Positions 22,118 through 32,959 of a DNA stretch of 64,000 nt are shown piece by piece. Every line of letters begins with the position of its first letter. Position 1 is the stretch's first letter. The notes below the pieces were generated by a model. It did not search any database and had not been told where the DNA came from. It worked only from the letters and a program-made list of their open reading frames with translations. Both the position numbers and the translations under genes were made by a program. This DNA comes from Zhengitettix transpicula (Eukaryota; Arthropoda; Insecta; Orthoptera; Tetrigidae): assembly GCA_037074705.1 (NCBI GenBank), contig CM073591.1:130393032-130457031 (forward strand), given 5' to 3'.

Positions 22118-22530
22118 CAAAGCCAGAAAAATATTTATAATTGAAAAAATATAACGTTTTTTCGCCATTTGCGACCTATTCAGGTATATGAACGTTTACA
22201 TTATGAAACAAACATACAACAATAATAGACATAAATTTTTATTAGAGACTTGGTTGATAACATAATAATATAAATTTTGGAGGACTTACAAATTTTGATA
22301 GTCATAAATTGTTCATTTTTGCCACAGCAGTAAAGGGAATAAGTCCCTGACTATCAGAATTTGTAAGTCCACGATATTATTATGTTATCAACAAAATCTA
22401 TTATAAAAATTTATTTAATTAATGAATTATGTTTTTTTGTAATGTAAAATTTTATATATATGAAGAGTCGCAAATAGCGACGAAACGTTTTATTATTTCA
22501 ATAATAAATATTTTTCTGACTTAAAAAGGC
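22118..22530. mobile_element. palindromic element with two inverted hammerhead ribozyme relics (family HH2)
   Basis: The outer arms are inverted copies: minus-strand copy about 22120-22200, plus-strand copy about 22435-22530. They surround a hairpin (22250-22304 with 22348-22395). The plus copy reads ATGAAGA, stem GTCGC/GCGAC around AAATA (22467-22481), then GAAACG, lacking only C3 of the CUGANGA core. The minus copy has CTGAA and the same TCGCAAAT loop but an altered G8 and GAAA strand. It also retains AACGT just upstream, able to pair with AACGTT downstream as helix III. Their consensus is a full hammerhead core. The stem-loop resembles that of the known Schistosoma hammerhead. Confidence 0.6.
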
Positions 22531-22582
22531 TGCGTTTTCTTTACAATTGTCTCTTAGTCAGGTGTATATCAATAGTAATATT

Positions 22583-23077
22583 GGAGAGAAACGAAGGGGC
22601 TACCTATGGGGATGCCTTTTCCTCTCCGTTATTGAACTTAAGTTCCCACAAGCCGAGGCACCTCGGCCTGTTTTGAGAGGCGATTGTTCCGGGGTCACAG
22701 ACCTTGGGCATACGGTAAGAGTTGTCTGCTATTCCCATTGGAATAGTCGGCCAGCTGCCTCCTAAACTGGTCGAGGCACGGAGAAGCGAATGTTGTGTCC
22801 CCACAGCAAACTCCTCTCCCGCTACCGGAAGGGCGTGGGACAAGTACCCAATGCTGACCTACTTGATGCTGGTTTTTCTAGGGTTTGTCCTGCATTTCTT
22901 TTAGGCGAATGCCGGGTAGGATCCTTAAACCATAGCCCGGGGGCCCTAGTTACCCTTGGCTACCTTCCTCCACCCTTCCGCATCCCCGTTTTCAAATCCC
23001 TTTCCTATGCTATAAGAGGGGAGTTGCCACTATGTGGATTACCCTATACATAGCCTGTCTACACCCCCCCAAAAAAA
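22583..23077 (+). mobile_element. R1 retroposon copy 4 (long-tail type)
   Basis: Plus-strand copy ending in AGCCTGTCTACAC, C7 and A8, flanked by a perfect 9-bp duplication AGTAATATT (22574-22582 and 23078-23086). It is 5'-truncated at the GGAGAGAAACGAAGG block. Confidence 0.88.
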
Positions 23078-23328
23078 AGTAATATTTTTTTCCGGTCGAT
23101 ATTTTTACATCCTGATCACGTAATCGATTGTCGTAGTCTTTAGAACCGTGCTTCGATTGAAAGCATTTCTTCTGTTCTTGAATTAAATCATTGTACAGAC
23201 GATCAATTTGTAAAGAATATACATTCTTCACTGAAGACCTAAAATTATACTCTGAAGAATATGATAGTACATAATAGGTGAGCCCGTGTTCAGGTTTATA
23301 CAACGGACGGAGAAGTCTCGCACCTGAC

Positions 23329-23430
23329 GGGAGTCAACTCTGGCATTTCAGATGGTTAGAGCACCACATGCTAAGTGTAGGTCTAGGGTTCGACTCCCAG
23401 TCCTGTCGAGATTTTTCTATTCTGATTCTT
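23329..23430 (+). mobile_element. tRNA-derived SINE head
   Basis: Contains an A-box-like TTCAGATGGTTAGAGC and a perfect B-box GGTTCGACTCC (23388-23398), followed by CTGTCGAGATTTTTC. The same order (GGAGT..ACTC, A-box, B-box, GTCGA.ATTTT.CC.ATCCTGATC) recurs at 51851. The cloverleaf is imperfect, so it is not a functional tRNA gene. Confidence 0.6.
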
Positions 23431-23884
23431 TGACCGAGTTCGCTTCGATTAAAACCATTAATTCTTTTCTTGTGGTAATATTTATTTCCGGATCGTAAGG
23501 CCAATATCAGAAATTGACAACTGCAACATCGTATTACTATTCGAACACTGGGGTAAAATTATTAACCTGAAATTTTATAATTTCCACAGAAAATAGATTA
23601 CGTTATCAGAAAGAAGTCTTCCGAGGGAGAGTGAAATTGATTACATCATGCCAAGAAACGCAATTTTAGCAATGGTCAGGAAGAGCGCGTATGCCCTTGT
23701 GGGAAGAATGCGGCAAGCAAATAAAACGATAAAGAGAATTTCTGTCGGTGGAGGAAACAAACCGAACAAGGATATTCCAAGTGAATAATAATGATAATTA
23801 AAATGATTGTTCGTAATAAATTGGACACCACAAATAAAAGAATATATACCAACTAATTTATTATTTAATAATGAGGTTAAATAA
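23431..23884. other. intergenic, nothing recognised
   Basis: May include the body of the SINE; no end or tail can be fixed. No coding signal. Confidence 0.4.
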
Positions 23885-24395
23885 TAATGTTAAAACAACC
23901 TTTATAACAAACTTAAAAAAGAAAAGAACTTAAACTAAGTAAATGTGAATTTAACACTGCCGGGCGTTTCGACGCGGATTTTCTGACTGAGAATAACTTA
24001 AGACTAGTTGAACAACAACCTAAAATCAAAGATAAAAACTAAGAGCCAAAGACTTTAAACAAAACATCATATAACTTGTTCAGACTTTCTGGTTTTTAAT
24101 ATCCAGCATTTAGGAAATTAATCTTTTTATATTATTATATTAAAAATCATACAAATACTGTTAATATTAAACTTGACACAGAAAGTCTCAACAAGTTATA
24201 TAATGTTTTGTTTTATGTTCTTTGGAACTTAGTTTTTATCTTTGATTTAAGTTTGTTGAACAACTGCAGTCTTAAGTTAGTCGCAGTCAGAAAAAGACGC
24301 TAATCCGCGTCGAACGTCCCGCAGTTTTAAAGTCAAATTTACTTTAAGTTTCTTTCTTTTTTAAGTTTTACTGTTATAAAGGCCGATTTAACATT
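23885..24395. mobile_element. 510-bp palindrome with hammerhead-like relics (family HH3)
   Basis: Two arms of about 220 bases (23885-24100 and about 24172-24395) are inverted copies around a short AT-rich centre. The right arm on the plus strand has stem GACGC/GCGTC (24296-24300 and 24307-24311) followed by GAACG. The left arm on the minus strand retains GCGTCGAAACG but has lost the 5' half of the stem. Upstream of the stem, CAGAAAAA replaces the expected CTGANGA. No protein is encoded. Confidence 0.6.
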
Positions 24396-24429
24396 ATTAT
24401 TTTCAACAGACGTTATTTTTTGTTTATTT

Positions 24430-24915
24430 TAACATTAATAAGATAAAAATAGTTAAATGACGGACAAAATGAAGTGATTTTAATACCACACAACTTTTCT
24501 GGAAACATAATTCCTTTCTTCTTGTTATAAAAAAAAAACCACACGCGCCCAGAGTGACACAATCGCACGCACAATACAGTTGACAAACAAAAAAACGATG
24601 TAAAACGCAACGACAGTGGGAAAACAAAGGTTAACATATCAATCAGGTATCATAGCTATTGTTGTGTTTCACAGTATCCGTTTGTACATTAATTGCTGTG
24701 ATGTTGGATTTAATATCCAGAATTATATCAGAAATGTTTGGTATTAAATCCAACATCACAGCAAGTAACGTATTATTCGGATACTATGAAACTCTTGGCT
24801 CTTGTGTATTTTTAGCACATGCAGAAAGTAACAAAGTTTTCAGAAACGTTGTGTGGTATTTCTATCGTCAGTTCAGTTTGTCTGTCATTTGGCTATTTTG
24901 TATTATTATTATATT
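24430..24915. mobile_element. foldback element with HH1-type ends and inner hairpin
   Basis: The outer arms (about 24432-24515 and 24832-24915) are inverted and match the HH1 repeat: ATACCACACAAC on the left, GAAACGTTGTGTGGTATTT on the right, plus TGGCTATTTTGTATTATT-like ends. An inner near-perfect hairpin pairs 24672-24718 with 24738-24784. The CUGANGA strand is not recognisable in either arm. Open frames within it follow the palindrome. Confidence 0.6.
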
Positions 24916-25999
24916 TCAAAACATACGTACTATATTTTCATTTTAAATTATTATTTACAAATTTTACTTAGCCGATTCTTTTTTAATGATTTGGGTGCTA
25001 GTTTTGGTATTTTCAAGAACACAGTTAACACATTTATGTTATTTAATTTTGATTCTTTTCCGAGATCTGTGTTTCCAAAAAAACAGAATGGAACTCCTAG
25101 TTTGCTCAAGCCCTATTTTAGAAGTTCCCTGATTTCCTCAAAGTGAGTAAACGTTAACGTCTTTTGAGTCGGTGATGGTATGAGATAGGAGGTCTTCACT
25201 TCCTGTCACTAGCGAGGGAGACAGGGAGGCGTTGACTTGGAAGCGCCTTTTCATGAATGCCTCTGGGCGAGAATGCGCGACTAATTTGGTGTTACGCAAG
25301 AGGAACTGTGTGCAAGTCATGGTCGACAATCACTCTCAAGTGCGAAACAGCGTAAACACGGGTATTACCGCAGAAAAGTAAACTCCTTCTCAAATATAAA
25401 TTTTGCCGCCTGCCTCGTATTTTTACATCATATTTTACTCTCAATTATCGAGCCGAGAGTAGTGCGTGTGCTCGGTCACGTGCCGCACTTGTTTTCCTCA
25501 TGCACTGATAAACTTCTTGTAAATTGGGATTCATTTTGTCTTGTAATGCAATTATATTAATTCATTGAAATATATCTTATAAATAACTGTTCAAATTTAA
25601 TTTTAAACATCAAATAGTAGTCATTTTTATCAATTTTCAGAGGTCTTGGGACGTGATAACTTCTTTGAAGTTAAGAGAACTCTATTTTGTATAGCACATA
25701 TTGTGGTGGTATTTTTATAAAAATGGATTACTATACTATTCAAAGTTACGACAATAATTATTACATTGCTTTGCGTTGAAAAGTGCGATCTACCGTTTTA
25801 AATGCAAATAATACTCTGTCATTTCGAAATAAATATAATCAATGAATAATTACGGGGTTCTAGTGTAATATTTCCCGGTGATTGGCGCCTTCAGGAAAAA
25901 CGAATGTGGTGACCTCAGCTTTTATAATCATCCAGTTCCGAAGTCAGTTTTTCCTTGTTGCTGATATCGGTCATAATAAACTTCTGCCCCTGTTTCTCT
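24916..25999. other. intergenic, nothing assigned
   Basis: A GC-richer, CpG-containing patch at 25140-25340 and another at 25445-25505 (GTGCGTGTGCTCGGTCACGT) stand out from the AT-rich background. No exon, promoter pair or repeat family could be assigned. Confidence 0.4.
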
Positions 26000-27290
26000 C
26001 AGTTTTACAATGTGTTACCAACTCCCAATAGACCTCATACTTCCACACCAACACTCCGGCACTTCCTGTCAAATCCTGTTCCAACAAACCCCAATATAAC
26101 ATCCCTGCCCGATATTCCATTTTCTCCTTAACACCCCAAATCTTTACAATAATTATTAAACACCCATCGACAACCCCTCAGAACAACAAAATCAAGAACT
26201 CAAGGGCTGGAAAGTCACTGGACTCTCCACCAACACAAGCCAGCATGTGAACTATTTATCATGTTTATTGTGAATAGTTGTAAATTAATGAACAAAACTG
26301 TACTATCCAAAGATATAAGTTTTTAAGAGTGAATTAAAACAAATGTTTTACCATACGTGCAGAAACATTACTAAGATAACAAAATGTGCCAGATGAAGAC
26401 AAATCCCAGCAAGCCTTTCTCTCTCGCTTTTTATATCTCGTACCCCGCATCTGGGAAAAGTCATCCGACGTAGTATAGACTAAAAAAGGTTGTTTTTAAC
26501 GAACTCAAGGTTTTCCGGCATATCATCATAGCCTTTGTTATGAAAGCAAACCATTGTTTTGGAGAGTCAGTATTAACTCCAACAAATCCGTTACCATAAC
26601 ATATTTTCCTACAGAAACTCATCCCTCAACAAATCCCTCTAGTATTCAACAACTCATCCCACAAAAAAAAACGTACCTTGAGCTCATCCTCGACTCCAAA
26701 CTCTGCTGACAAGCGCACATGAACCACCACACCCAAAAAGTGAAAATCACTATACCCGTTATTCAACAGAAACTCCACATTATACATAAAATCCTGAAGA
26801 TTAATATACCCCTCCCTCATTCAACCTATTTAGACCTACTCCTGCCCCATTTGGGGTTCCACTGTGAATACCCACTTGACGATCATCCAAATCCAACAAA
26901 ATAAGTACCTCCGCAAATCACTAACTCCTTCTTCCCTGATTCTGTCATCCATCAAGACATTAAAATCTTCACCATTGCTACCAAAAACAACAAAAAAACC
27001 TCTTCCCTGATCAAATCGTCCATCAATCACCCCGATTCCAAAATAGAACAACTCCTCCAGCCTCAAGCGTAAACTCCCCATAGACATTATCCTCCCCTTT
27101 AAGAACTCCTGACACCACCTTCACCATACACCACAATCACTTTCCCTCGATAACATTTACAATTTACTCCAACATTCCCCAACAGATCAAACCAACTCAA
27201 CAGCCAACTAATACACATCCCAACTTCTACCCCAACACCCTCGGAATAACAACACCACTACCACCACCTGTTCAAGCGTCCAAGTTTAGT
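26000..27290 (+). pseudogene. decayed Jockey-like LINE, 3' part
   Basis: The plus strand is C-rich throughout. With frame changes it gives KYLELILDSKLC.QAHMNHH (compare the KYLGL.LD..L.W..H motif), an IYKAIL-like helix zone (26740-26830), HLGFHCEYPL (compare YG...WG) and NSFFPDSVIHQDIKI (compare NAPWYV.N..IH.DL). These are the regions after the YADD motif of Jockey-clade reverse transcriptases. No frame is intact; the limits are approximate, and 26000-26560 is included by composition only. Confidence 0.5.
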
Positions 27291-27596
27291 TTTTTCTCGT
27301 TTTATTTAACAGAAATGGAAATCTACGGATTAAAATTTTAAGAATAAATACAAAAACATTATTTTGAAAAATGTCTGTAGGAATTACGATGGTTTGGATT
27401 TCGTATATACTTTTAAGTTTCGTGGCGAGAACCAGCATATGCCACCACAGGAACCTCTAAACACAAGGACATTACTTGTCCTTCGGGTAGATTCAATATT
27501 TTTGGCCATGATGGCATTGTTAATGTGACGAGTCAGGGAAACGTTTATGCGTCTCCATTCATCGTAAAACGTGGTATTCGTAGTTAGTAAATGATA

Positions 27597-27641
<45 letters not shown>
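27597..27641. repeat. (TC)n(TA)n microsatellite
   Basis: About 13 TC units run directly into a (TA)n tract that abuts the terminus TATTGTAAT of the next element. Confidence 0.9.
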
Positions 27642-27642
<1 letters not shown>

Positions 27643-28736
27643 GTAATGAACAACAATTTAGTCGTTTAATTTGCCCCACGTTGTGGTAGCCATTTATGTG
27701 ATAAACAACATGTTAGGGTTATTAACAAGAAATGATTAATAAAATTATTAATATTTCAAGTATTTTTTTTATTTCTTAAAAATGCACATTATTAGCCCTA
27801 TCTTTGTACGCCGGTCTTTGATCAAAATTTACAAAACTTTACTTTAATTAGTTACAAATTATGTTGTTCTAGTGAATACACATCAATATTTACAATCCAA
27901 TATGTTGAAAATCTCTTAATCTCAGGGTCACTACTGGGTTTGATAATTAGAACAAAATCAATGTATGAACTGACTATTAACAATTCAAAATATAAAAAAA
28001 AATTAACCTAAAACAATACGAAAATAAGTGGAAATAAAGCTGAACGAAATGAACTCTGAACGAAATCTGACTACCCTTATAATTATCGTTTACAAATTTA
28101 TCAAAGTTTTGGTTTCTCACGGACCGTCTGTCTGGTACCTCATCTCTCTCTTATATCTTGATAACTTTTACACACTTTAATTTTAATATCAGGCCTTGGT
28201 TTTCACTGATTTTACAATTCACTTTAAAATTTGGCAAGATTGGCTGTATTTCGTTGACTGCTCCGCTCCACAATAATTTACCAATGTTTTCCTGTAACAA
28301 TTCCTCCACGAAGATTTTGGAAAGTTCTATTCTGACAAAACTGCTATTACTTTCCAATATTTACGATGCAATACTTCCGTGAATGTCTTACTTTGTATTA
28401 ATTCACAACTTTAACTGCTAATACATTATCTACGTCTAGTCTCTGCTTAAGTTTTATTTGTTCTGTCCCTTGCAATGTTTCGCTGCCAACTCATATCATT
28501 GCCGATTCCAGACTCAACTTCTCGTATGCAGATTTTAGGCTTTTTGTTTATCCTTTTCGACCCAGGCTCAGTGCAGACTGCCGTTCCTTACGCGCGCGGT
28601 CTCCATTTCGGCTTTTCGACAAAGGAAAAGAACTCGCCGCCTTGGTTGTCTTTGATAGCTCATACCACTACAATTCAATTTTTTATCCGCTAACAATTTA
28701 ATTATTTAAAAACAATTTAAGGCCTAATTAATTGGC

Positions 28737-28737
<1 letters not shown>
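27639..28737 (+). mobile_element. (TA)n-bracketed element E1
   Basis: A 1.1-kb AT-rich segment lying exactly between two (TA)n tracts. It starts TATTGTAATG and ends GGCATTA. A block at 27920-27947 (CTCAGGGTC..ACTGGGTTTGATAA) matches the reverse complement of 41094-41123 in element E3, so both belong to one family. No protein is encoded; the class is unknown. Confidence 0.5.

Positions 28738-28782
<45 letters not shown>
28738..28782. repeat. (TA)n microsatellite between E1 and E2
   Basis: Pure TA run of about 22 units shared by the ends of two flanking elements. Confidence 0.92.
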
Positions 28783-28786
<4 letters not shown>

Positions 28787-29305
28787 AATAATTAAAGGGC
28801 AGTTAATAGTTAATAATTATAAACTGTTGAACTGGAATTGTTATCGGCAAAGAGACACAAGGACACAAGAATGAACTATAATGAAACAGGCAAAGTATTG
28901 TTAGACATGGCGCGCGTGATTTGGTGAATTTTAGAGTCGGTGGTAAGAAACGACAGCAAGTGGTCGTGTCAGTAATAGTCGAGCCGATTTAAAATATTTA
29001 AAAAGTAAAGTTAAATAGCAGTCAGCAATAAGTAACGACAGCAAGCGGCCGTAACCTAAATAAAATAGACATTTTGAAAAAGTAAAGTTGGACGATATTC
29101 ACGCAGTTGGTGACTCGGAAAAATTTCTGAGTGTTAGAAGTTTCGACGAATAATCCTAAAGGTCTACGAGGAGGAATTCCTGTATCACAGCGAAATTGGA
29201 GTAATACAATTTCATTTTTTAATGGTTTCACCATTGATTTATTACATTTTGGCGACGTCAACGTGAGGCACTGTTTATTAATTATTTGTTGATCAAATGT
29301 ATATT

Positions 29306-29310
<5 letters not shown>
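28781..29310 (+). mobile_element. (TA)n-bracketed element E2
   Basis: A segment of about 530 bp between two (TA)n tracts, with short terminal inverted repeats: TATTGTAATA at the left and its reverse complement near 29302-29310. Two imperfect direct repeats of about 30 bases (GTAAGAAACGACAGCAAGTGG near 28949 and its relative near 29030) lie inside. Non-coding. Confidence 0.55.

Positions 29311-29349
<39 letters not shown>
29309..29349. repeat. (TA)n microsatellite
   Basis: Right-hand TA flank of element E2. Confidence 0.92.
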
Positions 29350-29350
<1 letters not shown>

Positions 29351-31893
29351 CAAACGTGTTTGAGGAAATAATCTTCTCTTGAATGCTGTGACAACTGGTC
29401 CATTATTGCTAATGAAATAAAATCAATAAGTCGGTTATGCAAAAAGATTACCAAAATACGTATTTAGAAAACTGTAAAAGCTTCCTTAATCTTGTCATGT
29501 CCTTACATCTGCGTAGCCCTTGAGGAATATTCTGGAAAAGGAGCTTCCTACAGTCGCATATTTTAATATTTGAGGCTTCAGCCCTGGTCGACACAGTAAA
29601 CAAAACCAGAAAGTTGTTTTGTCTGATGAATAGCCGAACACTTACGTCACATGGCAAGAACTGTTTCGGATTAGAAGTTTGGAAAGTGAACTGTTGGTTC
29701 ACGGGATAAAAGAGAAAATAATAGAAGAATTGAATTAGTTTGAAGATAATGCATATGAAGACAATATATTTAAGTTTCGAATAAAACCCATCCAAGTGAG
29801 GTTGTTAAAGTAATAATGAGGTGTTGAATAAAGAAAAAAAATGCTGATGTGAATTAATAGTGATGGTTCTAGAGAAAAATAATACAGGAATGTAAATAAA
29901 TATTTATGACGATTGTAAAGAAACTTATTTTCTATAGTAGATTTGAACGAGCACGCTCTTGAAGGTTTTCCCGAAACAGAGATAAAAGTTGAGTTGTCAG
30001 AAAATACGGAAACTAACGCAGAGTATTATTTGAAGCAAATAAGAATAGGCACAAAATTATGGAATAATATGAATATTCATCACGAGTTGCATATCGTGGG
30101 CTATCAAAGGGTTTCAATGGTTGAATCCCACATACGTTACGAAAGCAAATAAACTGCTATAATATTAACTTTGATAGAAAAAATATGACGCTTGCAATAC
30201 ATGGAATGAATAAACAAACGAACTATTTTATAAGGTCACATTTTCATTGACTTTGAGAAAACGTCATTACTTTGAAACATTTCCTATTCAAGGGGCGCTA
30301 AAGGCTATAAAGTGCCCAGAAACGTGTAGGTGACATCAGACTTCGTTCTTATATGTATACAGTAAATTTTCAAAAACGAAACAAATCTGATGATTCGTAA
30401 GGATAATTTATGGTTCTCATAATGAATGCGAAGAAAATTACTTTAAACAAATGCCACTTTTTTACTTAGGATGTGGGGTTAAGTATATTCAAGAATAAAA
30501 AATTAATTTCTGATAAACTTGAGGATTGAGATCACTTACGCAGATACCAATCCATTACTACACTATCTTTTGGCACTTGTCTTTCTTAAATATGCCTACC
30601 TTAATATAGAACCATTACTCGTGAGAGATAGATAATAGTTGTAATTCTTGACGCAAGAAGCAGAATCCTTGAAGCAGCCATGGGATTCCCTCGTCTCTGT
30701 CTTCTTCAGAGGAGCATATAACTCTGGAAGGTAATTGTGAAGCGAACAGATGTTTCTTGTTGTTCACGAGGACAAGTGTCTCATTCCTCACTTCTTTCTA
30801 TACAAATTACGGGTTACTCAATACTACGTGCATAAATACATTTCGAACTACGAATTTGCGAAAGATCCGCGAGCTGACGGGTCTCCAGAACCAACTCAAA
30901 TAGGTAGAACTTCCCGATACTTGTATTTTTACAATTCGAAGTTAAACCGAATATAAATGGAAATCGTCATTAGAAATATCAGCAAAAATTTCGTACAGCA
31001 TAATTGCCGTAAGAAAATAAATCGAATTCGTAAAATTTAGATTACATTTGAAGTAATTATTTCAATTTCTTCTGTGTTATGTACAGTCCACCGAGTGCCA
31101 AGGATTCTACTGAATTCTACATTATGTGGAAAACGTGTTCAACGTTCCGAGGAATGTATCCTCGGATTCCTTTAGCAATCGTAAAGAAAGCTGCCATAAC
31201 CATGTGTTTGATTTGGGGAATCTAGCTATACTCCAAACCAGAATAATTCGAAGAGCAAACTAACCCCGATAATTTCAGCTTCATTTCGAAGTGTTCCATG
31301 ATGGAAATAAACCATACATTATCTAAGAATCCTTACAAAATAAATTTGAATTATATGGAGTTTCTTTTTTTCATTACCATCTTTCATCCACGGGGAAGGT
31401 GATAAAAGCACAGATTTTGCTTAATTAATAAATTGACTAATGGCCGAAATTATTTTAAATCGGAATCAATATACTGTAACTATATGTAAGTATTGTACTG
31501 ATACTTTATTAATCGTACAAAATTTTTAAGCGGTCCACTAATTAGGTAATTTCTGGATAACTTTATTTACTCCCAAGACTTACATAACCAAGCATTGCTA
31601 ATGATTGGCGCACTAATCGTACGCTTCAATGATTACTTTCTCGGTTTATCTGCTACATATTTCACCATTTTACATTCAGCAAAATTGCAGAAAAATTTGT
31701 TATTTCTGCATTCCCTACCATAATTATGGCGCGGAGCAGCTTGCAAAGCGGTCATCTTGATACGATAAATTTTATTTTAAGTGATGTTACCTCACACTCA
31801 CTTTTGAGACGTGCTCCAATTACAAAATGTAGGTAGTTCGTAACACTATTGTCAAGACAAATTAAAAATTTTGTTTATTAATTACAAAAAGGC
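29350..31893. other. intergenic, nothing recognised
   Basis: 2.5 kb of AT-rich DNA. The open frames at 29448-29795 (minus) and 29943-30152 (plus) show no family signature or splice context and are probably chance. No repeat termini recognised. Confidence 0.45.
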
Positions 31894-31908
31894 GGGGGGG
31901 GGGGGGGG
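31894..31908 (+). repeat. G15 homopolymer
   Basis: Run of 15 G, able in principle to form a G-quadruplex and prone to sequencing error. Confidence 0.9.
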
Positions 31909-32218
31909 ACTATATAGAAACGTAAAACAAGGCTAACAAGCTAAGTCAACAATTTTCTCAGTATTCTTTCAATAATTTAACTTTAGTCATTTCTAAACTT
32001 ACTAGCTTTCACCATCAACGACCATATGCATATTTAAAGCAGCATAGTTCTTTTGACAATCAAACAATACATTAAGTGTCATCGTACCAAATTTGGAAAT
32101 TTGTAATCTATGTCGATCGTTTATAGTTAACGTTAAAATTCTATTAGTAAAATTCACACGTTATTTACGATATATAGTTAAGTGTAATGTTCAAATAATT
32201 CACGCAACATATATATAT
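31909..32218. other. intergenic, nothing recognised
   Basis: AT-rich, no features seen. Confidence 0.5.
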
Positions 32219-32550
32219 AAATTGTAACAATTAGGATACATTGTTGGTTTTTAGCCTTTGTCGGGGGCTCTTGGCCCCGCGACAGTATTGCTAAGCCAAA
32301 GAGCGTGCTGAGACGGGTCTATGCAAGTGACAGTTCCGATTTGGACTCGACAAAGGACGGAGGACCTAGGGCTAAACTTAAAAATTTTAATAAACCACGC
32401 CCTGCAGATAATTTGTTGTCCATGCTCGATAAATAAAGGAATTAATTATCTATCAAAAAGTTGTTTTGGTAATTTTCACCTAAAAATTACCTGGCGCACT
32501 TAAAACATCAATGAAATCTAAAAACGCAAGGAGGTTAGCGGCTTTGCTAC

Positions 32551-32551
<1 letters not shown>
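32219..32551 (+). mobile_element. possible (TA)n-bracketed element E4
   Basis: Lies between a short TA run (about 32209-32219) and the (TA)n tract at 32552. It starts TTGTAACAATTAGG and ends GCTACATTA, paralleling E1 (TTGTAA start, CATTA end). A GC-rich block at 32255-32350 has no assigned function. Weakly supported. Confidence 0.35.
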
Positions 32552-32594
<43 letters not shown>

Positions 32595-32615
32595 GTTTGT
32601 GTGTGTGTGTGTGTG
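32552..32615. repeat. (TA)n and (GT)n microsatellites
   Basis: TA run at 32552-32592 followed by a GT run at about 32597-32615. Confidence 0.9.
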
Positions 32616-32959
32616 ATTTTAAATTGGAAAAGACATACTCAACCAAGTGCTACTAATTGCTACATCAGTTCAGCTCAAAATTAATGCTGCGATAGACGAA
32701 ATGTTGAAGTTAAATGATTTTCAAAAGTTGAGAGACAGGATTTTGACCAATTAAAAATTGATGTAGTGATATACGAATCAAGTTCTCGGGACGATTTGAG
32801 AAAAACTGCAAATAAAGTAGAGAAATGTATGGAATAATTATATTTGGAAAATTAGAAGAGATCGCCTAAGAAATGTTTTTGGGAAAAGTAGAACGATATT
32901 TTTTTTAGATATAATTCAGTTAATAAACAGTGTAAAATGTATTTGAAAAGGACGTATTT
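32616..32959. other. intergenic, nothing recognised
   Basis: Weakly codon-like on the plus strand near 32660-32830 but with stops in all frames; not assignable. Confidence 0.4.

Noticed and set aside
22604..22904. Recurring 60-90 codon open frames in R1 ([20 protein letters not shown] type)
   Set aside because: They recur because the repeat recurs. They appear in both directions, are broken by indels in most copies and differ in length, so there is no sign of selection on a protein.
23329..23430. Functional tRNA gene
   Set aside because: A and B boxes are present, but there are extra bases before the D-arm and a mismatch in the T-stem, and a similar unit occurs at 51851 as a SINE.
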